From NCBI RefSeq assembly GCF_009727055.1, contig NC_052353.1, forward strand, positions 42,232,623 to 42,296,622: 64,000 nucleotides of DNA, given 5' to 3'. Below the pieces are notes generated by a model that saw nothing but the letters and a program-made list of their open reading frames with translations, made no database searches and was not told the DNA's origin. Shown one piece after another: positions 1-10,915 of this stretch. Within the stretch, counting starts at the first letter, position 1. Each line of letters begins with the position of its first letter. Source of the stretch: Benincasa hispida. Lineage: Eukaryota; Streptophyta; Magnoliopsida; Cucurbitales; Cucurbitaceae. The translations under genes and the position numbers were made by a program.

Positions 1-1501
1 TTTGGGCAACTAAGTCGTTGAGAGATAAGAATATGCAAGTTGAGTATGAGTGGCTCCGTACTGAAGTACACGGAAAAGGTACTGAAGCTCAGTCTTAGAA
101 ATTAAATAGCTCGATACTGAAGAACATGGAGAAGGTATCCGAGCAGCTCGATACTGAAGTAAACGGAGAAGGTATTTGAGCAGTAGTACCTAAGGTATGA
201 CGGTACTTAAACGAGAATCACATGATGAAAGAAAAGTTGTTATTGGTAGTTTCGAGATCACTCCACACTAACTATAGATTGACGTTGAGGTTATCTCTCA
301 ACTAAGGATGCAAATTATGTTTTAGGAAGTGAACAAAATGGTTCCTTCTCGATTAAGTAGTAACGCAGTAAAGAATGATAAGGACATGGAAAGGAATTGA
401 GTAAAGGTTCTCTCTCAACTAAGGATGCAAATTATGTTTTAGGAAGTGAACAAAATGATTCCTTCCCGGTTAAGTAGTAACGCAGTAAAGAATGATAAGG
501 AGTGAGCAGAACGGCCACTCTAGACTACTAGACTAAGGCATAGTCTAGCAAAATAAGAAAAGTACTATGTGATGTCTGATTTGTCAACAAGTGAAACCTG
601 AAGGACAGAGGCCGACAGGATTACTCAATCCACTATTGGTACCTGAGTGGAAGTCAGAAGCCACACAGGTAAACATAGAATTTTCACTAGAAATAGAATG
701 TATAGCAGGTTTGCTCAGAGGTTAGTGGCAAACGTGAAGTCTATTCTAGTGAATTCAGAGGAAAGGGTGTAATCTAGAGGAAGTCCTAGTCAGATTAATC
801 CTAAGAGGAACGAAAAGATGAGCAACAGTGAGCTCGAAATGTACCAGTGATACATTGAGTATAAAAATAAGGAACAAAATGGTCAGCAGAAGACAAAAAG
901 GAAAAGGTCCACATCTGTTGATGTTCCAGGTAATAGCTTGAAGTTTGAATTGTGACTGAGCTAGGGACTAGTACAATTAAGAAAACCTTATGTATACAGT
1001 ATGGTAAGCCATAGTTGGGAAATGTTATAGTAGAAAATATGTTTTCTCCCAAGTATGGATAGAAAGGACATTCTAAGAAGAGTGCCCTTGATTAGGTCGA
1101 GAAGTCTAGTTGACCTAAATATTGATTTTACAGCTAGCAATTAATTCAAAGGTGTGACAACTGGAAAAGAATTATCCAGTGGTATTGCTGAGAAATGGAA
1201 AAGGACCACCCTAGTAATAAATGAATACTATGACTCGGTGGAGAATGGAAGAGTCACCAGAGGATGTGACAAATACAGTGAACTATGATGACCAAGTTGT
1301 TCATACGTACTAGTATTATTTACCATGAACAAAGTTAATATCAGAGTAGCGCAGCGAAAGAGTAGTAAAAAAAAAAAAGAGAAAATAAGAAAGAAAAGAA
1401 GAGGCTTGTAAAGTTTACGACCAAAGGATGTAATAAAACTCTAGTTATAAATAATTCCGAGCAAATTTCGGGGACGAAATTTCTTTTAAAGGGGAGGTAA
1501 A
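1..1501 (+). mobile_element. Internal, apparently non-coding 3' part of a Ty3/gypsy-type element
   Basis: This stretch ends in a purine-rich tract (about 1470-1501, GGGGACGAAATT then a run of A and G) directly before an LTR-like TGTAAAACCC. That layout is typical of the 3' end of plant Ty3/gypsy (Tekay-like) elements. The sequence upstream should encode integrase and a chromodomain, but I find no such reading frame on either strand, only short stop-rich frames. Positions 1-200 carry a short imperfect repeat around 'gctcgatactgaag', and the nearby phrase 'acctaaggtatgacggtac' recurs inside the LTR near 2865-2885. So part of this region may be LTR-derived. A large non-autonomous derivative is one reading; heavy decay is the other. 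Confidence 0.55.
292..502. repeat. Two-copy tandem duplication, period 117 bp
   Basis: The segment starting at 'ctctcaactaaggatgc' (295) recurs at 412. Both copies end in 'gataagga' (377-384 and 494-501). About 93 bp of each copy is nearly identical, with a few substitutions. It lies inside the gypsy-derived non-coding region. Confidence 0.85.
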
Positions 1502-4142
1502 TGTAAAACCCAAATTCTAAATTTCCTAGACAAGTATGTTTAGCCAAAGGAATGATATATTAAATATCTAATAAGTGAAAATCCATGTTATTTATAGGAG
1601 TTGTGGAAAAGAAAAAGAAGAACATATTAAATAGGGAAGCTCACTTATTGGTTTGGGATGGAGGCACTAATTATGGGGTGACGTGGCGGTTAATTCTTGA
1701 ACTCGAGAGGCGACAGGAAGATTAAAAGGAAGAGGAATTTCGAAAACTTGGTTTCGGCAATCTACATGAGCAAATTTAGTGAAATCGGTGCCATTTGAAA
1801 GCTGAGAGAATCTAGTTTTCGAAATTGTCTTACTGAAGAAAGATTGCAGGAGAAAAAACACAAAAAGTGAGGAATTTGCAGAAGAGGCAGGCTCTCAGAT
1901 TAATCAGGGCTCGAGGTGAAGATTGAAAGCTTCAGGCCAAACCATAAAAACTTTTCGGTTGAAATTTTGACGTAAGAAATTTAACTCAATTTTAAACAAG
2001 ATTGTAGAAGAAAGTTTCTTAAAAAGAGTTCAGGATTTTGAGTTATGAATGTTTGAAGTTGAAATAGAGAGTCTGTGCAGAAGCAGACAGCTGCTTGGGA
2101 AGAACAAGCAAACAGCTCACCGGGAAGAGTGAGAGTGAGATGAGGAGGATGAGGATCTCACTTAGGATGATAATCTAGCTGATTTTGTGATGAGGATCTC
2201 ACTCAAGAAGGAAATCTCGCTAGAAATTGGGCTAAATCTCGTTGGTATGGTGAGTATCGCTAGATTGAAGTTTGTTAAAGAAATGCTTGATCTTGCTCAT
2301 GAGGATGAATTCATTCATAATGGTTGTCTCGCTAGCAATGTGATTTTGTTGAGGAAATTTCTACTAGTAAATCAACTATTTGAGGTATTCTGCTAAGAAT
2401 TTTAAGGAATTTGTTGGGAATTATGTCCTTTCAGGCCAAGAAGAGCTAGGAGAGGCGTATAACCCGTTAAGAGCCCCGACGAGCTGTGAGTGACTATTTG
2501 ATGATTTAATGTTTTAATGATTTAGAAACTATGATTTCTTTGAAGTTATTTCTCATGCTAAGTGTTTAAATGAAGTGCCAAGCAACTTATGTTTAAAGCT
2601 ATTTCTCATGTTAAATAAAGCATAATTTCCATGGAAATTGTCATGATTTAAATATGTTATCTTGTCCAAATACTTTCAGCATGTTTTAGTAACTCAATTT
2701 TTATGATGAACTAGTATGATGGATGAGCTAGTATGATGATTTGAGTATTAAGCCTTAGTTTTCAGCTAAATGCTTATAACTAGTTATACGACGGATACTA
2801 AAGGACAATGAGAAGGTATCTTAAGGATACTGAAGGACAATGAGAAAGTATCCTAGATAAGTACCTAAGGTATGACGGTACTCAGTTTTGAACACGTGCA
2901 CGTAAGTAATACGACGTCGAGGGATTGAGCAAGGTTATTCTCATGCTAAATTTTATGTGATTCCAAGCAACTTATTTCTATGATTGAAAGTATGATCAAC
3001 GCATGATGTTACTAATATGTGAGTTTTCCAAGTATGTATTCCATTTCTAACGCATACTAATGGTTTTTATAATCTAGTTCAACACGATTTAAGCCAACTT
3101 ATTTTACAAAGTATGAAGCATGCGTTAGGGTTAAAACTAAGGTTGAATGAAGCTTGATGTACTATGTTTAAATACCTAAGATTGCCAAAGTACATGTGTA
3201 GGTATTCCTAAACATAATGAAAAGGAATATTGAAGGTAAGAAAGATATCTGAATAAATGTACCTAAGGTGTACATAGAAACCTCCACGTGCACGTAGGTA
3301 GTTCTGAAGGAGAGGCCGAAGTATGGGTCTCCTAGGCCATAAACCAGCAAAGAGAGGCCAAAACATGAGTGTCGTGGTTGATAACAGACGTTGGGAGCTA
3401 CAGTGATGTATGCTCGTTCTCAACTAGGGAATAATGATGTTTAATGGTGTTTAAGAGTAGTTATCCATGTTAATGTTTAGAGGAAGTTGCTCGAGATGCC
3501 CATCGGTATATTTAAAGAAATCGACATAGGGATCTCTCCTAGCCATAGTTCAGTATGAAGAGATCGAAGTAGAGGTCTCATCTGGCCATGGCTTGGCACT
3601 GGAAATTAGAGCAATGAATATTCATTCTCAGCTAAGATTCAGGTTTCAGATACAATGGTTTTAAAGGTTTTATGTACATGTTTGCTTGGGATATTTTAGT
3701 TCTAGTATTATGTTTTTGAGCTTTCAGTTTAAGCATTAGATTTATGTTTTATTAAGTCACTCACTGGGCTTTTAGCTCATGTTTTCAAATGTTTTGCTTT
3801 CAGGTAGCGGTCAGTTCCCAAAAGACTTTTCTGCTGCTGCTCTGCCACTCAAAGGAACAGGTTGAAGGAAGCGTATTTGAAGACCTGTATTAGTTAGTAC
3901 ACATGTGTTTGTCTAGAGACTAGTATTCTTAATAGGGATCACTAAGTTGTAATATCCATGTATAAATAATGCTGCGAAACCCTGTAATGTAAATGTGTTA
4001 AGTTTTGAGTTAATATGTATGTACTCAGGGTTGAGCAAAATTTAACAGGTAAGATAGGCAGTAAGTGCCAGCAAAAGGGTGGGTAACTGCTGCAGTCACC
4101 ATCCATCCAGGTTAGGAGGGTAATCTTGTGCGGGGTGTGACA
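1502..4142 (+). repeat. Long terminal repeat of a Ty3/gypsy-type element (about 2.6 kb)
   Basis: It begins TGTAAAACCC just after the polypurine tract and ends GGGGTGTGACA, so it has the TG...CA boundaries expected of an LTR. Its position after the tract makes it the 3' LTR of the plus-strand element to its left. It contains internal short repeats near 2785-2850 ('ggatactgaaggacaatgagaa' type) that resemble those at 1-200. The region 3740-3850 (stop-rich, CT-rich, ending in an LTR-like tail) has the look of a transcribed R/U5 part. No coding capacity is seen. The right boundary rests on the CA and on change of sequence character, because the 5' LTR is outside the window and no TSD can be tested. 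Confidence 0.6.
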
Positions 4143-5933
4143 CATTTAGACCAGATTTGTAGTTTAAATTTGCGGGCTGCGACTATGTACTGCTTTGGTA
4201 TATTTAAATATATTTGTCAATACTTGGTTCAATAATGTTGTTTTAATTTCTAGATTATTTCTCATTGTTCATAAAAAAGTATGAGAGTGAAATCATGATT
4301 AACGTAATTATTTTTTGGATTCTTTAGGACTGAATCATTACAAGTAAAATAGTAGTTTGAGTGTCCGTTTCATTCTCCACGAGGAATAAAATCTACTAAC
4401 CAAATTCTTAAGCCGAATCAATTTTATCTAACCAACAAATTAAATAAGGTTTGGGTGAAATTTACACTATGCTTCCTCTCAAAATTAAATAAAATCTACT
4501 AACCAAATTCTTAAGACTATTTGATCTTTTATTTGTTGTTTAATTGAACGATGTTTTCCTCTCAAAATGACTAGAAATGTAGGGTAACTAATTGAAAAAT
4601 TTCTTCACTTAGTACTAATTATACTTTCATTTGGAAAAATAGTAAAACATGGGATTGTTTTGAATTATAAGCAAAAAACGTGAATAAAAACACGTTTAGT
4701 ATATAACAAACTATAGTAATATTGCAAATTTTCAACCGTTATTTTTAAATATTTCCAACAATCGAAATTGGAAAAAATCTCCACTACAAATGTCTCAACA
4801 TTTAAATCAATCTATCTCTAGAATTCACTTACTCGGATTGTTAATGATATTGATTAACAAGGATACAGATTGTTGTCTGATTACTATTTGATTATATCAA
4901 AAAGTAGTTATGTAAGTATGTTTAGAAATATGAGCGATACACTAAAATGACCAAAACCTAAGAGATTTCCCAAAAAATTTCAAACATCCAAAACCCTAAA
5001 TTCATTTTCTAAAATTATTCTTCTTTTTAATTTTTCACCTCCATTCGTTGAGAGAGCTACTAATATCCATTAGATCACTTTGATTATTCTTGCTTTCACT
5101 CCTTCAAATTCCTCTTCTGTATTCTTTCATGGCATCTAAGAGTAATGAGCGGCCTTCTTCTATCACCAATGGCAATGACGATGGCAATTTAGGAATGTCA
5201 AAAACTCCATTCATGTTGCCTTTGTTAAAAATTTAAAACCGTTCCTATTCGTTTCTATGGCCAATTAGGCATGTCCAGGGGCTTCTAGGAGAGTTTACCC
5301 TTCCCTCTCCAATTCTCAAATGGAGTAATCAACCAATAATACCATCTTTTTGTTGGTTCCAGTTGAAGAAAGGCTAAAGCTGCTCCAAAATTCCCTTTCT
5401 TTAGATCACCATGGGAGAGAGATCAAGACCGAGAGAATGAGGGAGATGAAAACCGAGAGAAGAGGGGGAAGTAAACTTGAAACTGTTGGAAGCATTGATG
5501 AGATCACTCTAAAATTCACTTCAAATCTCACAAACATCGAAGAGAAGAAAGTTGTTCTCTTATAACACTCGAGAACACACAAGAGAAGAATATTGTTATC
5601 TTGAAATTCACTTTCTTTATAACCTCAATTTACATCCATTGATTTGATTTGCTTGATTACAAATGAGGGAAATGAACCATTTACATAGTACTCAAGAGAC
5701 ATATCCCAAAAGACACAAAATAAATGAAGTACATGTGTACATATCATTCATGTATTTGGACAATTGCATGTAATTAGATGTGCATGGATTTAGAATATAG
5801 AAATACATGTATTGGAAATGTATTGTTGGGCTTTAATTCGAATTTGCAGGCCCAAAACAACTTGGAGAAGTCTGATCCAATTGATTAAGTGTAGTAGGTA
5901 GAATGAAAAGCAGGTAGAAAACCACGTTGATGA
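4143..5933. other. Intergenic, repeat-derived, no recognisable gene
   Basis: No convincing gene. The part near 4600-4680 occurs again in inverted orientation near 17610-17690 (shared phrase 'ttccaaatgaaagt'). The part near 4365-4455 resembles 26870-26960 ('cattctccac', then 'ctactaa', then 'ccaattaaataagg'). This stretch is therefore probably a dispersed repeat. From 5129 a frame starting MASKSNERPSS opens but meets stops within about 35 codons. I could not assign it to a family, and a decayed retroelement gag or leader is possible. Confidence 0.4.
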
Positions 5934-6180
5934 CACTAGCTACTACAAAACTAGACTTTAATGTCGGTTTAAAACTGATATTATAGGGGTACAATGTCGT
6001 TTGAAAATCGACAACAAAGATCATGTCATAAAAGGTATTTAATGTCATTTTAAAACTGATATTATAGATGGTCAAGATTTCAATGCTAATTATCTTCAAT
6101 GTCTGTTTTCATCCGATATTGAATACTATCTTCAATGTCGGTTTCAACCAACATTGAACATCATCTTTAATGTCGGTTTT
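5934..6180. mobile_element. CACTA-type terminal region or derived MITE
   Basis: It starts with CACTAG followed by CTACTACAAAA, close to the CACTACAAAA terminus common in plant CACTA elements. It then runs into repeated subterminal motifs of the form TTTAATGTCGGTTT and their partly inverted copies (near 5955, 6050, 6100, 6135 and 6170). The same motif type recurs at 17325-17427 and 18344-18490. No matching opposite end (TAGTG) was found downstream before 6760, so it may be a truncated end. Confidence 0.5.
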
Positions 6181-6760
6181 CATTTACTTTTTATTGATAA
6201 CTGTTTGTTATGAAATGTTTGTCATAGTTTTTTACTGAAAAAAAAGATGCTTATGCACGTGATAATATTTCTTTGTTAATTGTACATGCACAAAACAAAT
6301 TCCTAATTACTTCACAAAACCCGCAATAAGTCATAAAAGAGGAATTCAATGATAATTTAACTCCAAAACAAAGATAAAATATTTTTCATCTAAATCAACT
6401 CCATATGGTTTCGACAAAAAATCCCTACATATCAATGTATATATATTATACATTGAACAAGTATAGTATACATACTAAGTTATACACAAGAATAGAATTC
6501 GAAATAAGTGAACTACAAAATGGATAAAATGACTAAAAATAAGTTGCTGATAAACGAGGAGTGTCCTAATGATTCCTTCAACGATATTAATTCTTGGCCT
6601 ACAAAATAGATAAAACGACAATTTGAACAAATAAGTAAAACACATCATAATATTAGTCTTTGTGAGCAATAATAAAAAAAAAATAGTGACCCAAACTAAA
6701 CAACATTAGTTTAATTCTTGGCCTAAGTAATTTGGATTAAAATGCCATAAGGTTTGAGAA
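6181..6760. other. AT-rich intergenic stretch without a gene
   Basis: Nothing recognisable on either strand. Open frames here are short and of low-complexity composition. Confidence 0.5.
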
Positions 6761-7205
6761 TAGAGATGGAAAAATTCCCCACGGGATCGACTTCCCGCCC
6801 CAAATCCTCGGTTTGACCAAGAATGGGGTAAAACTGGGAACCCTAATCAGGGATGGGGAGGGTATCCCCGCTTCGTCCCCTCCTGACCCCGACCCCGCCC
6901 CGATTAGTTTTTTAATATATTTTTCTATATATATATATAAAGTAATTTAAACTTTTTATTTAGCCTAATTTTTCATTTAGCCCATTCTAGTCCAACTTGT
7001 CCAAATCCAAACCAAAGAGATTTTTAGGATTTTGTTTTTTAAAAAAACTCTCCATGGAGAAATAAAAGGGTAAAAAGGGAATGAATCCCTATGCGGACCT
7101 GTTTCCCCGATGGGGAATCCCCGCCCCCATCCCCGCCTTCAAATGGTGGAGACAGGGACGAGGAACTCCACCCCGCCCATGCCCATACCCCGTTGACAAC
7201 CCTAA
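6761..7205. mobile_element. GC-rich dispersed repeat, probably a non-autonomous hAT-like element
   Basis: The left edge reads TAGAGATGGAAAAATTCCCC. The right edge, read on the minus strand, is TTAGGGTTGTCAACGGGG, giving an imperfect hAT-like terminal similarity. Between them are many GGGGA/TCCCC and CCCCGCCCC blocks that stand out from the AT-rich surroundings. Its right edge meets the gypsy reverse transcriptase relic almost exactly at 7204. No 8-bp TSD could be found, so the class assignment is tentative. A similar GGGGATGGGGAGGG motif occurs at 27735. Confidence 0.5.
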
Positions 7206-9983
7206 TCTAGTGGATATGAATTCATCTTTATCATTCTGAATCACAGTCTTACCAACTTTCTTATGAACAACTCACATAGGGCTCATCCAAGAACGGTCAG
7301 AAATAACATAAATAATCAATGCATTCAAAAGTTTTCCTTTTTAACCACATCCTTCATGGTGGGATTTAGTCTTCTCTGATGTTCTATTGAAGGAGTAAAG
7401 AAATCTTCCATCAGTATTCTATGCATATAGATTGATGGACTAATCCCCTTAAGATCCTCAATAGACCAACCAGTAGCAAATTTATTGTCCCTTAAGATTC
7501 TCAATGATTTCTCTTCTTCACGTTCATTCAGATCAGTAGAACTAATAATAGGAAAAGAAGAAGAATCGTCTAAGAATGCATAGTTCACATGAGTAGGGAA
7601 TTATTTCAACTCCACAACAGATTTCTCTATCTCACTCACAACATACCAAGACTCAAGAGGCATGGGCTTATATCTTTTGTTACAAACTTGTAGACTATCT
7701 AACCATTTAGCATACAGAGAAATGTCATCCAAACATGTGCTAGCATCAACATAACCAAAATCTACAATGCTCTGTTCTAAATAATCTCTAGCAAGTAAGA
7801 CGTTATCATGTTCCTCAATAGTCCTATCAATCACATCTATCATATTGCAAGAACTAACCTCATCATGATGTTTCAACAACCTATAAATATTAAAGGCTAC
7901 CTTTTTAACATTCATTCTCAGATTAATTCAACTTTTTGGACATAAATTAAAGCTCTTCCAGTGTCTTAGAATGAACGCCCCAAGATGGTAGAAATTTCAG
8001 AATTCTTCTCCATGTCTAGTACCACAAAATCTACAGGAAAAATAAACTTGCCAACTTAACTAAAATATCTTGAACAATACCTCTAGGATATGTCAAATAT
8101 TTGTCAGCTAGCTATAAAGAGATCATAGTGGGTCGCACTTTTCTAACATTGAGCTTCCTGAAAATAAATAAAGGCATCAAATTAATGGAAGCACCAAGAT
8201 CACACAAAGATCTAGCAAGAGTCAATGAACCAATAGTGCAAGAGATAATAAAACTTCCTGGATCTTTGTGCTTTTATGGCAACTTTTTATGTAGCACAAC
8301 ACTACACTTTCTAGTCAGACCAATCATCTCATATTTCTTAAATCTATTCTTCTTTGACTGAATATCTTTCATGAATTTCACATATTTAAACATTTTTTCT
8401 AAAGCTTCTAAGAATGGAATATTAATATGCACTTTCTTAAAATTCTCTAGAAACTTGAAAAATTGCTCATCTAAGTTCTTTTTCTGGAACCTTTGTGGAT
8501 AGGGAATATTATTAGACACAAAAGGTACAGGGTTAAAAGACATACCTGAAGATGATTCTGGTTCACTTACATTCTACTTTGGTTGCTCTTCTTTAGCAAC
8601 TTCCTCAGGTTCCTGTATTTCACTAGGTACATCATTGAGCTCTTCCACTTCTTGTTCAAGTGGATCATCATCCTTGTCATCTATCAAACGAGTGACAAGC
8701 TTTTTTTCACTCCTTAATGGTAGGGCCTTACATTCATTTTTTGGATTGTTCTTAGGACAACTTGGGAATTTGCCTTTTAGCATTGTTTAAAGGGAAGTGG
8801 AAATTTGACTAAGATACACCTCCTTGTTCTTAATTTCCTTCCCATGAGCCTGAATTGTGTTCTCAAAAGTTATAGTTTTCTTTCTAGACTCCATCACAAA
8901 TTTTAACACTCCATCACAAAGTTATAGTTGATGAATCTGCAATAGAGAAATCAGGGGGTGCCTGCAAAATATTCTTATTATTAGCATTGGAAAAATTCTC
9001 ATGGTTTATTAAGCTATGAGGATAATGAGTAGGAATTTATTGGTGGTCTCTATAATGTCCTCTATCAACATAATTGACAGTCTCACTCTCTTGTGTTTCT
9101 CAAATTTGTTGAGATTCAGCTACCATGGCTACTTGAGAAGCTATTAATGGTAAATTCAGTGATTGACCTCTATAACGTCCTCTATCAACATAATTGACAG
9201 TCTCACTCTCAGTAGTAGTTTTTCCAAAGAATGATCCCCAAATAGTAGCATCTAGGATGAATTTAGTATTAGAAGAATTGAATTTATAACCAATTCGGAT
9301 ATCCATGCTATGGACATCTCCTCAATAGGTCCTTGTATCTTTTCCAACATTCATATATATGTTCATTAGGGTGTTGAGAGAAATCTACACTCTCAAATCT
9401 CAATTTAGAGGATTTGGTGGGTGGAAAGTACTTGTTCAAAAAGACTTGAGCTAGTTCATCCCTTGTTCCAATGCTCTCTGGTGGAATTGTTTCAAGTCAA
9501 TCCTTAGCTCGACCCTACAAAGACAAAGGAAATAATCTCATTCTTATGGCATCGTTACAAACTCCATTAATTTTTACCGTCCCACAATTGTTGAAGAATG
9601 ATCTTAGATGCTTATGAAGATCTTCAGTAGGGCATCCTTTAAAAGCAATGTCCTTCGCCATTTGAATCAACCCCAGTTTCAACTCAAAGTTTTTTTCATT
9701 TATAGATGCATTCACGATCATAGGATGGACTATGGAAAAGAGTCGTTGGAAATACTCTCTAATAGCGTTCTTCGCTTCCTCGACCATCTCTTCTTCTTAT
9801 TCCTTTTCTTGCGTGTCCCTAAGATTTCTCCTAAACGTACGTTCAATCTTGGGATCAAGAGGTAGAAAAGTAGTGCCTTTATCACGGGTCCTACACTAGA
9901 GAAAACTCCAACAAGATTACTACCAAAATAGGTCTTAATCTAAAATTTATCCAATTCTTGAATCTAAGCACACACCATTATTT
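7204..9983 (-). pseudogene. Ty3/gypsy (Athila-like) gag-protease-RT relic
   Basis: Read on the minus strand from high to low coordinates, the order is that of a gypsy polyprotein. Gag lies at 9787-9515 (KINGVCNDAIRMRLFPLSL; the family usually has KINGVSDDAIRLRLFPFSL). Gag C-terminus is at 8783-8574 (NECKALPLRS). A pre-protease linker is at 8543-8274 (PYPQRFQKKNLDEQF, then INIPFLEALEKM). The start of reverse transcriptase is at 7588-7325 and on to 7204 (KGISPSIYMHRI, SIEHQRRLNP, VISDRSWMSPMWVVHKK). Many stops and frameshifts separate the blocks. The catalytic RT motif, RNase H and integrase are absent, because the relic ends where the GC-rich repeat begins. It cannot encode an active polyprotein. 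Confidence 0.88.
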
Positions 9984-10003
9984 GATCCTTGTCAATAGCG
10001 CTA
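9984..10003 (-). other. Decayed tRNA-Asp primer-binding site of the gypsy element
   Basis: On the minus strand this reads TAGCGCTATTGACAAGGATC. The usual Athila-type site is TGGCGCCGTTGCCGGGGA. About 12 of 18 positions match, and five of the six differences are C-to-T or G-to-A changes. It sits just upstream of gag on the minus strand, where the primer site should be. Confidence 0.6.
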
Positions 10004-10915
10004 AAAACTTGACGCGGTCAAGTTATAGTATTTAAAATGACGTGAAAGGCCTAGTATCGGCCTCAAGGATCAATGAAGAATTGCTACTTATCTATTTAGA
10101 ACAGTGTCGTTTTTAGCAAAGGAATTGGAAAAATAGATTTGAGTGATTTTTTATTCAATTGTGAGAAAACTAAATAACGAGAAAATCTGAATGTAGATGT
10201 CAGAATAAAAGAGAGTTTTAGGATGTTGATTTCATGACAAACTTCATTAGATGATATTTAGATTAGACATGGAATTATGCAAAACAATTTACCTATGTCT
10301 AGAAACTAATATCCGAATTATTAACTTTCGAAAAAAATTCTTTCTTATGCATTCCTAAATGGTAACTAACATTGTGATATCAAATTAAGACTCATGACAT
10401 TAAACATTGTCGTCAACAATTTTTACTATCTTCCTAACTACGCATGTGATAGGTTAATAGAAATTCAATGTTATAAGTCTGATTAAACATGCAACCTACC
10501 GAATTGAACATTTAATCTAACATTCATTGATGACCAATCAATACAAATTAATGACAATAACATTAAAAGATAAAGTGTTCTACAATTCCACGAAATCTCT
10601 AAATATTAAACTAAATCCAAAGGTAAATCTGTCAACACTATAAAGCAAGAGAGTTTAGCCACTCATATTTCTCAAAAACACATTTGTATACAAAATTGAT
10701 AACATGCAAGTAGAGAAAAGTAAACAACCAGAGAAAATCTCGTCCATAATGCTCCTCCTTTGGTAGAAATCATCACTATTCTTTTTGTTAGCACGTCAAA
10801 AATTTGAACTGTCTTCCATAATAATTCTTCATGCTCCACTATTTTGGGCAAAAACTCACTCTTTTAGGTATGAGTTTTGGTTAAATTTTGTCCCTCTTGT
10901 GTTTGGAGACATCCA
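10004..10915 (-). repeat. Part of the gypsy 5' LTR (inner segment)
   Basis: It lies immediately beyond the primer site, so on the minus strand it should be the 3' portion of the 5' LTR. It has no coding capacity. It is broken at 10915 by the start of a copia LTR. The sequence resumes, by inference, at 14477. Assignment is positional; the partner LTR is not in the window. Confidence 0.45.

Noticed and set aside
5350..5565. Plus-strand frame of 71 codons (Arg/Glu/Lys-rich)
   Set aside because: Composition follows a GA-rich stretch. There is no domain, and the surrounding frames are full of stops.
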